A stretch of 57,169 nucleotides of DNA from an uncultured Acidobacteriota bacterium (GCA_937900045.1 CALCEB010000096.1:1-57169); one strand, 5' to 3'. Numbered from the stretch's first letter, positions 16,009 to 25,182 are shown. The notes: generated from the sequence alone by a model not told the origin. Numbers and translations are program-made.

Positions 16009-17379
16009 ATGCATGAGGATTTACGCAAAGAGATTGAGACTTTCAAAACACGCACGCCCCGCTCCCACGCGGCTCACGAGCGGGCAAAGAATAGCATGCC
16101 TCTGGGTGTTGCCAGCAATTTCCGCATCTATGAACCGTATCCTATTTTCGTTCGCGACGGGCAAGGCTCGCGCCTGCACGATCTGGACGGCAACGAATAC
16201 ATCGACTTCAATATGTGCTTTGGGGCCTTGATGGCGGGCCATTGCAACCCTGCGGTGACGCGCGCCGTTGAAGCCCGGCTGAAGACGGGGACCATGTTTG
16301 GCATGCCGCACGAGCTGGAAGCCGAGTTGGCGGAGGAAATCTGCTCGCGCTTTCCCGTCGAGCACGTCCGCTTCGGCAACAGCGGCACGGAAGTGACCAT
16401 GCACGCCATCCGCCTGGCCCGGGGCGCCACGGGCCGCGACCGTATCCTGAAGACTGAGGGCGCCTACCACGGTGTTCACGATTCCGTAATGGTCAGCGTC
16501 AAGCCCAAGGCGCCCCAATTTGGCGACCCCGACGCTCCTACTGCAGTGCCTTCCAGCGCCGGCGTGCCGGCGGGCACGGTGCAGAATACCCTGGTCGCCC
16601 CTTTCAATCACCTGGCGGCGGCGGAGAAACTGTTCAAGCAGTATCCCAAGGAGATTGCCGCGGTCATCGTCGAGCCGATCATGATGAATGTGGGCATTTG
16701 CATGCCGGAAGAAGGCTATTTGCAGGGGCTGCGGGAACTTTGCACGCGCTACGGGGCCCTGCTGATCTTTGACGAGGTGAAGACAGGCGCGAAACTGGCG
16801 CGGGGCGGCGCTTGCGAGTACTTCAGGATCAAGCCCGACATCATCTGCCTGGCAAAATCCATTGGTGGAGGTTTTCCGCTGGCGGCTTATGCGGCGAACA
16901 AGAACGTCATGGACGCCATTGCGCAGCACAAGGTGTTCCATGCCGGAACTTACAACACCAACCCCTTGGTGATGGCGGCCGGGATCGCCACTTTCCGCGA
17001 AGTCCTGACGCCCGCCGCTTACGAGCAGATCAACCGGCTGAACACCCGGTTGGTGGACGGCCACAATCGCATCATCCAGCAAGCGGGACTGACGGCGTAT
17101 TGTATTGGCGCAGGGGCCAATGGGGCGCTGATGATCTATCCCAAGCCCGTCCGCAATTACCGGGATTGGATCACCATTGACGTTGACCTGTGGCGGCATT
17201 ATTGGTTCGCGATGGTCAATCGCGGCGTGCTGCCACAAGCCCACTGGTGGGACGAACAATGGACCCTGTCCGTGGCCCATACCGAGGCGGAAATTGACCG
17301 GCACCTGGAGGTTTTTGCGGAAATTGCGCCAGCCCTGGCGAAGGCGCAACAGGAGCGCCGGGCCGCCGTAGCCCACTGA
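16009..17379 (+). CDS. Class III PLP-dependent aminotransferase (glutamate-1-semialdehyde aminomutase-like)
   Basis: A 456-residue fold-type I PLP enzyme. The cofactor Lys is Lys283 in LAKSIGGGFPLAAYA, and the PLP-ring Asp lies in FDEVKTGAK. The N-terminal GSRLHDLDGNEYIDFN segment and TEGAYHGVHDS are typical of the GSA-aminomutase-like branch of class III. I chose the ATG at 16009, which has GGGAGGAAG just upstream; an in-frame ATG at 15898 lacks a ribosome site and adds unrelated residues. Next to a permease, an amine dehydrogenase and aldehyde dehydrogenases, a catabolic role on an omega-amine or amino acid is more likely than heme synthesis. The exact substrate cannot be read from the sequence. 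Confidence 0.85.
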   Translation: MHEDLRKEIETFKTRTPRSHAAHERAKNSMPLGVASNFRIYEPYPIFVRDGQGSRLHDLDGNEYIDFNMCFGALMAGHCNPAVTRAVEARLKTGTMFGMPHELEAELAEEICSRFPVEHVRFGNSGTEVTMHAIRLARGATGRDRILKTEGAYHGVHDSVMVSVKPKAPQFGDPDAPTAVPSSAGVPAGTVQNTLVAPFNHLAAAEKLFKQYPKEIAAVIVEPIMMNVGICMPEEGYLQGLRELCTRYGALLIFDEVKTGAKLARGGACEYFRIKPDIICLAKSIGGGFPLAAYAANKNVMDAIAQHKVFHAGTYNTNPLVMAAGIATFREVLTPAAYEQINRLNTRLVDGHNRIIQQAGLTAYCIGAGANGALMIYPKPVRNYRDWITIDVDLWRHYWFAMVNRGVLPQAHWWDEQWTLSVAHTEAEIDRHLEVFAEIAPALAKAQQERRAAVAH

Positions 17380-17572
17380 TCGCAACGGCTCATCTTTTAG
17401 GGCGTCCTGCATGCGACGTATATTTTTGTTACAAAGTTTTTTTGTTTTCCACTCTCCTCGACCTTGACCCAAATGGGTCGTGCTTGCTTGGTAGCGGCAG
17501 CCGGACTGTGCTTCCCCGGTTGAGTCGTGTTATGAACGCGCTCGCCGCTAAGGCGAGAACCACCCAGACCTT

Positions 17573-17712
17573 GGTAGTGACGCAGTTTGCTGTAGCGGCG
17601 CTCGGAGCCTGCCCTGGAAGGGAGCGCCGGAAACCGTTGAAGATCCAAGTTCGGCGCTCCCTTCCAGGGCAGGCTCCGAGCGCCGCTACAGCAAACAAAC
17701 TGAGACACTACC
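17573..17712. mobile_element. Miniature element E2, copy B, with 9-bp target duplication
   Basis: The ends are GGTAGTG (17573) and CACTACC (to 17712). Long imperfect inverted repeats cover nearly the whole 140 bp, around a short central spacer with gaaaccgttgaag. The exact direct repeat CCAGACCTT flanks the element at 17564-17572 and 17713-17721, which is good evidence of transposition. It lies between the aminotransferase and permease genes, its right end 35 bp before the permease start, and could insulate or terminate read-through. The rest of the 368-bp gap (17380-17563) shows no gene. Confidence 0.8.
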
Positions 17713-17747
17713 CCAGACCTTGAGGACCTGGACATGGACCCCAGACG

Positions 17748-19181
17748 ATGATCGCTTCGTCCGTCCCTGAAACGCAGCTCGCGAAGAGTGAGAAGGCCAA
17801 GCTCCATCGCGCTCTCGGCCGTTGGGACTTGGTGCTGCTGTTTGTGGTAGCAGTTTTCAACCTGAACGTAGTTCCCAGCATCGCGGCAAATGGCGGGATC
17901 ACCGTCTGGTTGTGGATCATTTCCCTTCTGCTCTTCTTTCTGCCGCAAGGTGTTGCCGTCATCGAGCTGGCTCACCGGTATCCGGGTGAAGGCGGTGTTT
18001 ACCTTTGGGCCAAGGAAGTGTTTGGCGACTTTCACGGTTTTCTCTCCGGCTGGTGCTACTGGACAAACAATATGATGTATGTGCCGACGGTCATGTTGTA
18101 CTTCGTGGGAGTTTCGGTCTTCATTCTAGGTCCCGGCCATGCGTCACTTGCCGATAACAAGCCTTTCGCCGTGGCGGTATCCCTGACATTGCTGGCGTTG
18201 TTAGTCGCGCTGAACATCGTGGGATTGGGCGTCGGGAAGTGGATCAATAACGTTGGCAGCATCGGCACCGGGATTGCGGCAGCGGCATTGATCGGCTTAG
18301 GCGTCATCGTATGGTTGCACTTCGGGACCACCCTGAGCGCGGCGGACTTTCGCATCCCTTCCAATTCGCGTTCCCTGCTCAATTCCTTCGGGGTGATCTG
18401 TTTTGGGCTGGTGGGACTGGAACTGGCCTCCGTGATGGGTGACGAAATCAAAGAGCCGGAACGAATTCTTCCCGGCGCAGTCGCCTGGGGAGGCGTGATT
18501 TCCGGAGCTCTCTACATTGCCGCAACGCTCACGCTGCTGCTTGCGGTCAGCAAAAAGGATATCAATGTTCTCGAAGGAATTATGCAGGCCGTGGGCCACA
18601 TGGCCAACCGCGTAGGGGCCGCCTGGATTGTCCCGCCTTTCGCTCTGATGCTTAGCCTTTCGATCGCCGGAATCGGTTCCGCGTGGCTGGCTGGTTCGGC
18701 GCGCATCCCATTCGTTGCGGGCCTCGACTCCTGCTTGCCGAAATGGTTGGGTAAGGTCCATCCCCGCTACGGCACCCCTTATGCGGCTCTGATCGTTCAT
18801 GCCACCGTGTCAACCATTCTGGTTTTAATCAGTTTTCTCGGCTCCGGCGTGCAGGAAACTTTCCAGAGGATGCTCTCTTTGGCGGTGGTCCTGCAATTGG
18901 TGCCGTTCCTTTATATGTTTGGCGCAATCCTCAAGATCGGTCTCGATCCTTCGGCGGCGAAGGGACACTATACCAAGGGCGTTCTTGTCCTGGCCGGATC
19001 GAGCGGATTGTTAATGACCACGCTTGGAATCGTTTTCGCGTTCTATCCAGCGCAGCAGATTACCTCGATCCTCTCCTACGAAACCTGGATGATGGGGGGA
19101 ACGGCAGCCTTCATCGGTCTGGCTGTTTTCTTCTTTTATGTGTATGGCCACCGGAAGCCGCAACCGGCGCCCGGCGTTTAA
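17748..19181 (+). CDS. APC-family amino acid/polyamine permease
   Basis: A cytoplasmic-membrane carrier of 477 residues with about 12 hydrophobic helices. The start of TM1 (WDLVLLFVVAVFNLNVVPSIAANGG) and the YPGEGGVYLWAKEVFGDFHGF segment are APC-superfamily hallmarks, close to the glutamate:GABA antiporter/polyamine permease type. It would supply the substrate for the enzymes that follow: 45 bp separate it from the flavoprotein at 19227 and the genes are probably co-transcribed. The specific substrate is an inference from context. Confidence 0.85.
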   Translation: MIASSVPETQLAKSEKAKLHRALGRWDLVLLFVVAVFNLNVVPSIAANGGITVWLWIISLLLFFLPQGVAVIELAHRYPGEGGVYLWAKEVFGDFHGFLSGWCYWTNNMMYVPTVMLYFVGVSVFILGPGHASLADNKPFAVAVSLTLLALLVALNIVGLGVGKWINNVGSIGTGIAAAALIGLGVIVWLHFGTTLSAADFRIPSNSRSLLNSFGVICFGLVGLELASVMGDEIKEPERILPGAVAWGGVISGALYIAATLTLLLAVSKKDINVLEGIMQAVGHMANRVGAAWIVPPFALMLSLSIAGIGSAWLAGSARIPFVAGLDSCLPKWLGKVHPRYGTPYAALIVHATVSTILVLISFLGSGVQETFQRMLSLAVVLQLVPFLYMFGAILKIGLDPSAAKGHYTKGVLVLAGSSGLLMTTLGIVFAFYPAQQITSILSYETWMMGGTAAFIGLAVFFFYVYGHRKPQPAPGV

Positions 19182-19226
19182 TCGGGTCAATCAAACGAGA
19201 GGTTGGAGAAATAACGGACCACTGCT

Positions 19227-21221
19227 ATGGAAAATGATGATCGCAATCCGGCTCTTGATCGCGAGCTCGGCATGGACCGGGCTATCACCCGGCGCGATTT
19301 TCTGAATGGGGTGGCGTTGACGCTGGGCGCAACTCTTTTGCCCGTGGAAGCTCTCGCGGACGGCGGCGAGCTGACCATGCCCTCGACGCCTCCTGAAGGC
19401 AAAGGCCCGGACATCTCGGCGCAGGAGCCGTTCCTCGCAAAGGGCATCACTCCACAGGATCCCCGATACTATCCGCCCGCCCTCACGGGGATGAGAGGCA
19501 ACCATCCGGGCTCTTTTGAAGTGGCTCACACCAACCGCGACGGCGACTTCTGGAAGACGGCGGGCGAGCCGGTCAACACGGGTGAAACCTACGACTTGGT
19601 TGTTGTGGGCGGGGGCATCAGCGGGCTGGCTGCTGCGCACTTTTACCGCCAGCAGGCTGGCTCTCAGGCCCGCGTGCTCCTCCTGGATAACCATGACGAC
19701 TTCGGCGGCCATGCCAAGCGTAACGAATTCCGCGCCGGCAACCGCTTTCTGCTCGGCTACGGTGGCACACAGTCAATCGAAAGCCCGGGGCTTTATAGCG
19801 CCAACGCCAAACAGTTGTTGATGGACATTGGAATTAATACACAACCGTTTTACAAGGATTACAACCGCAAACTCTATTCATCCATGAACCTGGGAACCGG
19901 CGTCTTCTATAACCGGGAGACCTTCGGCGAAGACCGTTTCGTAGCTGGAATGGGCAAGCTGCCCTGGCCCGAATTCATGGCCAAAGCGCCCCTTTCAGAA
20001 GTGGCGCGCCGCGACATCGCTCGCATCTACACGGAAAAGGTTGACTATTTGCCGGGACTTTCGCGGCAGCAGAAGTATGCCCGGCTGGCCAAGATCAACT
20101 ATGCGGACTTTCTGATCCAGATCGTCAAGCTCCACAAGGATGTGCTGCCTTTCTTCCAGGACAGGACGAATGACCTTTGGGGCGTGGGTATTGATGCGGT
20201 ATCGGCGATCGACTGTTTCCTGGGAGGCGACGATTACGGGAATCCCCTGCCCGGCTTCGAAGGAATGGAGCTCGTCCCCGGTGGCAAAAAGGAGAAAGAA
20301 GAACCTTACATTTTCCACTTTCCCGACGGCAACGCCTCCATCGCGCGATTGTTGGTGCGCTCTCTGATCCCGGGAGCGATTCCCGGCCACACGATGGACG
20401 ATGTGGTCACGGCTCGCGCTGATTACACACGCTTGGACGTCGCCAGTTCATCGGTTCGGATTCGGCTGAACAGCACGGCGGTTCGGGCGCGCCATTTGGG
20501 ACCAGCCGACTCCGCCAAAGAGGTCGAGGTGGCCTACACGCAAGGTGGGAAGCTCCACTCTGTTCAAGGCAAGGTTTGCGTGCTCGCCTGTTACAACATG
20601 CTGATCCCTTACATTTGTTCCGGGCTTCCAGAAAAACAGAAAGAGGCGCTCGGCTACGGCGTTAAAACGCCCTTGGTTTACACTCACGTGGCAATCCGCA
20701 ATTGGACTTCATTCCATAAGTTGGGTGTGAGCCAGATTATTGCGCCGGGCAGTTTCCACCCTTATGCGGCGCTGGATTTCCCGGTCAGCATCGGGCAATA
20801 TCAGTTCCCGAGCAATCCCGAAGACCCTATGGTGCTCTTCCTGTTGCGGACCCCGTGCCAACCCGGACTCTCCGAGCGCGATCAGCATCGCGCCGGCCGT
20901 TTTGAGCTCTATCGCACGCCGTATGCCACCTTCGAGCGCAACATCCGCGATCAACTCGGGCGCATGTTATCTTCCGCGGGCTTCGATCCTGCTCGCGACA
21001 TTGAGGCCATCACGGTGAACCGCTGGGCGCACGGGTATGCTTACGAATACAACCCTTTGTTCGACCCGCATTGGCCGGAGAACGAGCGCCCTTGCGTCAT
21101 CGCGCGCCAGCCGTTTGGCCGCATTGCTATTGCCAATTCCGACGCCGGTGCGCGGGCCTATACGGACTGCGCCATTGACCAGGCTTATCGCGCCGTCCAA
21201 GAACTCTCGCGCTTCGCTTGA
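19227..21221 (+). CDS. Tat-exported FAD-dependent amine oxidoreductase, spermidine-dehydrogenase-like
   Basis: A 664-residue flavoprotein. A twin-arginine signal is visible (Arg22-Arg23 in ITRRDFLNG, followed by a hydrophobic stretch and ALADG), so it should be exported folded to the periplasm. Residues about 121-136 form the dinucleotide-binding motif VVVGGGISGLAAAHFY, followed by an FGGHAKRNEF segment; the C-terminus has a second FAD-contact region (GRIAIANSDAGARAY). The N-terminal RELGMDRAITRRDFLNG pattern recalls spermidine dehydrogenases such as Pseudomonas SpdH, which split spermidine at the secondary amine to yield aminoaldehydes. That identity is from memory and unverified. It precedes an aldehyde dehydrogenase by 35 bp. 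Confidence 0.75.
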   Translation: MENDDRNPALDRELGMDRAITRRDFLNGVALTLGATLLPVEALADGGELTMPSTPPEGKGPDISAQEPFLAKGITPQDPRYYPPALTGMRGNHPGSFEVAHTNRDGDFWKTAGEPVNTGETYDLVVVGGGISGLAAAHFYRQQAGSQARVLLLDNHDDFGGHAKRNEFRAGNRFLLGYGGTQSIESPGLYSANAKQLLMDIGINTQPFYKDYNRKLYSSMNLGTGVFYNRETFGEDRFVAGMGKLPWPEFMAKAPLSEVARRDIARIYTEKVDYLPGLSRQQKYARLAKINYADFLIQIVKLHKDVLPFFQDRTNDLWGVGIDAVSAIDCFLGGDDYGNPLPGFEGMELVPGGKKEKEEPYIFHFPDGNASIARLLVRSLIPGAIPGHTMDDVVTARADYTRLDVASSSVRIRLNSTAVRARHLGPADSAKEVEVAYTQGGKLHSVQGKVCVLACYNMLIPYICSGLPEKQKEALGYGVKTPLVYTHVAIRNWTSFHKLGVSQIIAPGSFHPYAALDFPVSIGQYQFPSNPEDPMVLFLLRTPCQPGLSERDQHRAGRFELYRTPYATFERNIRDQLGRMLSSAGFDPARDIEAITVNRWAHGYAYEYNPLFDPHWPENERPCVIARQPFGRIAIANSDAGARAYTDCAIDQAYRAVQELSRFA

Positions 21222-21256
21222 GCGCCATCTGAAGGACGCTATCGGGGAGAGAAGTC

Positions 21257-22714
21257 ATGCAACGCTATCGAATGTTAATTCATGGCGAGTGGGTGGAAGC
21301 CGCGCGGGGCGGTTATTTCCCGGTCTATGATCCATCGACGGAAGACGTGATCGCGGAAGCGCCGGAGGCCGGCGCAGAAGATATTGACCTTGCGGTGCGG
21401 GCGGCGCGCGAGGCATTCGACTCCGGCCCCTGGGGTTCGACCACGGCGCAGGAGCGCGGCCGGATTCTGTTCCGCCTGGCGGAGCGCGTCCGCAAGGAGA
21501 GCGCGCGGCTGGCGGAGATCGAATCGCGCAACTCGGGCAAGCCCATTGTCGAAGCCGAATTTGACATCAATGACGTTGCGACCTGTTTCGAGTATTACGG
21601 CGGCCTCGCCACCAAGGTCACGGGGCAGGTTAACCCCGTACCCGACAATGCCCTGAGCCTGACGCTGAAGGAACCGGTGGGCGTGGCCGGCCAGATCATC
21701 CCCTGGAATTATCCATTGCTGATGGCTGCCTGGAAGCTGGCGCCGGCGCTGGCCGCAGGGTGCACGTGTGTGTTGAAACCCGCCGAACAGACGCCGCTGA
21801 CCGCGCTGGAAATGGGCAAATGGCTCGCGGACGTAGGATTGCCTCCTGGGGTGGTGAACATCGTCACCGGCTTCGGGGAAACCGCCGGAGCGCCGCTGGT
21901 TCAACATGCCAGCGTGAACAAGATCGCGTTCACGGGCAGCGCGGCGGTGGGGAAGCAGATCGTGAAGATGGCGGCGGACACGGTGAAGCGCGTGACGCTC
22001 GAGCTGGGCGGCAAGTCGCCCAATATTTTCTTCGCCGATTCGGATTTCGAGGCGGCGGTGGATGGCGCGCTGTTCGGCGTCTTCATCAATCAAGGAGAAG
22101 TGTGTTCTGCAGGGAGCCGCATTTTGGTGGAGCGCTCGATCTATCCCACGTTCCTTGAAGCTATGACCGAAAAGACCAAGAAGATCAAACTCGGGCCTCC
22201 GCTCGAACGAGAAACGAAGATGGGCCCGCTGGTGAGCAAAGAACAGTATGAGCGGGTGATGTCCTATCAGGAAATCGGAAAGAAAGAGGCCAAGACCGCT
22301 ATTGGCGGCGGCCGGGCTGAGAACATGGGCCGTGGTTACTACGTCGCCCCCACTATTTTCTACGATGTTCCCAACAACGCCCGCATTGCGCGCGAGGAAG
22401 TGTTCGGACCGGTGGCCGCGGTCATTCCCTTTGCGGATGAGAGGGAAGCGATCGACATTGCTAACGATACGCCCTACGGCCTTGCCGCAGCCGTCTGGTC
22501 GCGTGACATTTTCAGGGCTATGCGGGTGGTGAAAGCTCTGCGCGCAGGGATCGTCTGGGTAAACCATATGCAGCCGACTTACGTCGAAGCTCCCTGGGGA
22601 GGCTATAAGCAGTCCGGCTTTGGCCGTGAGCTGGGTCCCGGGGGCATTGAGGAATATCTGGAAACCAAGCAAGTGTATATCAATCTCAACGAGCAGCCCA
22701 TTGGCTGGTATTAA
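21257..22714 (+). CDS. NAD(P)-dependent aldehyde dehydrogenase (aminoaldehyde/betaine-aldehyde type)
   Basis: A 485-residue aldehyde dehydrogenase with general base Glu249 (TLELGGKSPN), catalytic Cys283 (NQGEVCSAGSR), the NAD-site FTGSAAVGK and the PWNYPLLMAAWKLAPALAAG segment. The QGEVCSAGSR version around the nucleophile is typical of betaine-aldehyde and gamma-aminobutyraldehyde dehydrogenases. A strong GGGGAGAG ribosome site precedes the ATG. In this setting it would oxidise aminoaldehydes released by the upstream flavoprotein to GABA or beta-alanine; that role is inferred. Confidence 0.88.
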   Translation: MQRYRMLIHGEWVEAARGGYFPVYDPSTEDVIAEAPEAGAEDIDLAVRAAREAFDSGPWGSTTAQERGRILFRLAERVRKESARLAEIESRNSGKPIVEAEFDINDVATCFEYYGGLATKVTGQVNPVPDNALSLTLKEPVGVAGQIIPWNYPLLMAAWKLAPALAAGCTCVLKPAEQTPLTALEMGKWLADVGLPPGVVNIVTGFGETAGAPLVQHASVNKIAFTGSAAVGKQIVKMAADTVKRVTLELGGKSPNIFFADSDFEAAVDGALFGVFINQGEVCSAGSRILVERSIYPTFLEAMTEKTKKIKLGPPLERETKMGPLVSKEQYERVMSYQEIGKKEAKTAIGGGRAENMGRGYYVAPTIFYDVPNNARIAREEVFGPVAAVIPFADEREAIDIANDTPYGLAAAVWSRDIFRAMRVVKALRAGIVWVNHMQPTYVEAPWGGYKQSGFGRELGPGGIEEYLETKQVYINLNEQPIGWY

Positions 22715-22748
22715 AAAAGAATAAAAAAGAAGCGGTCGGCCTCCAGCC

Positions 22749-22877
22749 CTGTCATTCTGAGCGAAGCGAAGAATCACTGTATTTGACATCTTCCTTCGCA
22801 GCGAACGAACAGGAGATACTCTGCGGAGTTTACCCTGAGAGAAATGCCGGGATTCTTCGCTTCGCTCAGAATGACAG
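22749..22877. repeat. Palindromic intergenic element E3, copy 1
   Basis: Perfect 27-bp terminal inverted repeats (22749-22775 and 22851-22877), beginning CTGTCATTCTGAGCGAAGCG, surround about 75 bp containing GCAGCGAACGAAC. The same element occurs in inverted orientation at 27427-27557 and as an internally shortened copy at 35327-35403. It sits between the aldehyde dehydrogenase and the next aminotransferase. No coding potential; a widely dispersed bacterial intergenic repeat type. Confidence 0.75.
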
Positions 22878-22972
22878 ATTGGCCGCCAGCTTTCAGTCCT
22901 TAGCCCGCGCCGCTTTGTTTTGGCTGGCCGCTGATGGCTGACTGCTGATTGCTCTTGAGTGTCGAGGTTCAT

Positions 22973-24394
22973 ATGTCCACCATACAATTACGCACTCCCA
23001 TTCCCGGGCCGCGGTCAATCGAATGGATGGAACGCCGGTCCGCTGCGGTTCCCCGCGCCGCTTACAACATGACGCCCATCTTTGTAGAGCACGGCGAAGG
23101 AGCGGTGATTGAAGATGTCGACGGCAACCGCTTCATCGACTTTGCGGGCGGACTGGGCTGCCTAAACGTTGGCCATCGCGCCCCCGGCGTGGTCAAGGCT
23201 CTCCACTCTCAAGTCGATCGTTACCTCCATACCTGTTTTCATGTCATGCCCTACGACGGATACGTGCGCCTCGCAGAGCGGCTGAACGCATTGGCGCCCG
23301 GCGACTTTCCGAAGAAGACCTTGCTGGTGAACAGTGGCGCGGAAGCTGTGGAGAACGCCATCAAGATCGCGCGGGCTTATACGCGCCGTCCGGCCATCAT
23401 CTGTTTTGAAGATGCTTTCCACGGGCGGACGATGCTCACCCTGTCGCTCACCAGCAAAATCAAGCCCTACAAGCGCGGTTTTGAACCCTTTGCCAGCGAC
23501 GTCTACCGGATCCCCTACGCCTATTGCTACCGGTGTTCCTATTCGTTGCAATACCCATCCTGCAATGTCTTCTGCGCCCAGCATCTCGAAGACACCTTCA
23601 AGCGCGTCGTCTCGCCGGATTCGGTTGCGGCGCTCATTGTGGAGCCGGTGCTGGGCGAAGGAGGATTTGTGACGCCTCCGGCGGAGTTCTTTACAATTCT
23701 CCAGGAAATCTGCCGCCATCATGGAATCCTGTTCATCGCCGATGAAGTGCAGAGCGGCTTTGGCCGCACCGGCGCTCTTTTCGCTTGTGAGCGGTTGGGC
23801 ATTGTGCCCGACCTTGTGACGATGGCCAAATCGCTGGGTGGCGGATTGCCACTGGCGGCGGTGACGGGCCGGGCAGAGATCATGGACACTCCGGAACCTG
23901 GCGGATTGGGCGGAACTTTTGGAGGAAATCCGCTGGCTTGCGAAGCCGCGCTGGCGGTGATCGACGCGTTTGAGCGCGGAAGCGCCAACGGCGAAGGCGG
24001 CGACGCTCAAACCAACGACAATCACGGCGGAGAGGCGGGCTATAACCTCCTCGCCCGGGCTAATATTCTGGGTGACCGTTTTGCGCAACGGGCACGTGCA
24101 TGGCAGGGCCGCTGGCCGCTGATTGGTGACGTGCGTGGAATCGGCGCCATGCGGGCCATCGAGTTCGTCCGCTCCGCGCAATCGCACGAACCCGCCGGCG
24201 AAGAGACCAAGAAAATTGTTCAAGCCAGTTACCAGCGCGGCCTGATCGTGCTTTCCGCCGGGAGCTACGATAACGTGATCCGCCTGCTCGTGCCGCTGGT
24301 GATTAGTGACGACCAATTCGAGGAAGGACTCGGAGTGTTGGAGTCCGCCATCGCGTCCGTCTGCGAAGCTCAAACCGTGAAGAAAGGGTCCTGA
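22973..24394 (+). CDS. Class III aminotransferase, GABA/omega-amino-acid type
   Basis: A 473-residue PLP enzyme. The ring Asp257 lies in ADEVQSGFGRTG and the cofactor Lys286 in MAKSLGGGLPLAAV; IVEPVLGEGGF and GTFGGNPLACEAALAVI are the GabT-type signatures. An AYCYRCSYSLQYPSCNVFC stretch with four cysteines resembles archaeal and thermophile members of this family. A polar insert rich in Gly, Asn and Asp (about residues 325-345) follows the small domain boundary. The ATG at 22973 has GAGG at good spacing. It likely transfers the amino group of GABA or beta-alanine to 2-oxoglutarate or pyruvate, giving succinate or malonate semialdehyde; the acceptor and substrate are not proven. Confidence 0.85.
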   Translation: MSTIQLRTPIPGPRSIEWMERRSAAVPRAAYNMTPIFVEHGEGAVIEDVDGNRFIDFAGGLGCLNVGHRAPGVVKALHSQVDRYLHTCFHVMPYDGYVRLAERLNALAPGDFPKKTLLVNSGAEAVENAIKIARAYTRRPAIICFEDAFHGRTMLTLSLTSKIKPYKRGFEPFASDVYRIPYAYCYRCSYSLQYPSCNVFCAQHLEDTFKRVVSPDSVAALIVEPVLGEGGFVTPPAEFFTILQEICRHHGILFIADEVQSGFGRTGALFACERLGIVPDLVTMAKSLGGGLPLAAVTGRAEIMDTPEPGGLGGTFGGNPLACEAALAVIDAFERGSANGEGGDAQTNDNHGGEAGYNLLARANILGDRFAQRARAWQGRWPLIGDVRGIGAMRAIEFVRSAQSHEPAGEETKKIVQASYQRGLIVLSAGSYDNVIRLLVPLVISDDQFEEGLGVLESAIASVCEAQTVKKGS

Positions 24395-24457
24395 GCAAGG
24401 GTCATCCTTTGAAGTCGCAGATCGAAACGCTGACGGCGGCTCGCCGCTACCCGCTCA

Positions 24458-24805
24458 TCAGAGGGGTAGGTATTCGACCCAGTTAATCCATTCCTCCGGA
24501 TTACAGGCTCGCGCAATAAGCTCCAGGTCCATCACGCAGCGTCCAATGGTGACCTCAAGCTGGGGAACGTATATGACGCCGGCGAATTGGATAGTCTGGT
24601 CGTGACGTCGGGCAGCCTCCCGAAGGAAGCCGCCGTCCTGGGTGACCAGCACTCGTCCCAAGGCTGAGGCGCGATCGAGCAGTTCCAGGTCCTTAAACTC
24701 TCCCGCCCCGTCTTCCTGCGCCGTCAGCACATCCAGGCCGCGCAAGCGCAACTCTGAGGTAATGGCGAAGGGGACGTGAACATCCATATAGAAGCGCAGG
24801 CTCAC
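24458..24805 (-). CDS. DUF5615 PIN-like domain protein (toxin-like)
   Basis: A 115-residue protein of the Mut7-C/DUF5615 PIN-like class. Acidic residues that could bind metal lie in RFYMDVHVP, in EFKDLELLD and in the RVLVTQDGGF segment, the usual pattern of this family. The GTG at 24805 forms a GTGA overlap with the stop of the DUF433 gene, so the two are translationally coupled. DUF433/DUF5615 pairs are regarded as putative VapBC-like toxin-antitoxin modules. A longer frame to 24856 is possible but overlaps the partner. Confidence 0.75.
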   Translation of the reverse strand: MSLRFYMDVHVPFAITSELRLRGLDVLTAQEDGAGEFKDLELLDRASALGRVLVTQDGGFLREAARRHDQTIQFAGVIYVPQLEVTIGRCVMDLELIARACNPEEWINWVEYLPL

Positions 24806-25113
24806 TCGTTTTTCTTCAGGGTGAGGAGTTTCTGACGAAGGGCGGAGCGGGACCATTTCGATCTTAAAGCTTCCGCCTCCTGGTAGCCGCTCTCAATTTC
24901 GTCGTCCAGTCTTTCTTTGTTCTCGTAGTAATAGGCCAATGCGGAGTGAATCTGCGCGAGCGAGAGGTGTGGATGCTGGAAATGCATTTCTTCGGGGCTC
25001 CAGCCGTAGGCCATTTTGTCGAGGACAACCTCGACAACCTTGGTGTTAGTGGCCGTGATCCAGGCCACGCCCTGGTCGTCTATTTCGATCTGAGAAGCGA
25101 CAGGAGTTGGCAT
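24802..25113 (-). CDS. DUF433 domain protein (antitoxin-like)
   Basis: A 103-residue protein with the DUF433 pattern: an N-terminal strand (IEIDDQGVAWITATNTKV), then a winged-helix-like part (WSPEEMHFQHPHLSLAQIHSALAYYYEN) and a charged, basic C-terminus. Such proteins are thought to bind DNA and neutralise the DUF5615 partner encoded just downstream, which this gene overlaps by 4 bp. A GGAGAG lies about 13 bases before the ATG. The E2 copy C element lies 70 bp upstream. Confidence 0.75.
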   Translation of the reverse strand: MPTPVASQIEIDDQGVAWITATNTKVVEVVLDKMAYGWSPEEMHFQHPHLSLAQIHSALAYYYENKERLDDEIESGYQEAEALRSKWSRSALRQKLLTLKKNE

Positions 25114-25182
25114 CGAGATCAGACTCTCCTTCCCTCAAATTAACACACCCACGGGCTTCATACACCCGGATTGGGAAAACGG

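Noticed and set aside
16021..17472. 483-codon open frame on the minus strand opposite the aminotransferase
   Set aside because: Mirror frame of a well-supported PLP enzyme; no recognisable domain and no ribosome site.
21275..22987. 570-codon open frame opposite the aldehyde dehydrogenase
   Set aside because: Contains the translated E3 repeat (CHSERSEESRHF type) at its start and is the mirror of a clear aldehyde dehydrogenase; not a gene.
23162..24373. 403-codon minus-strand frame opposite the GABA-type aminotransferase
   Set aside because: Shadow of a gene with intact PLP-site motifs; no independent evidence.
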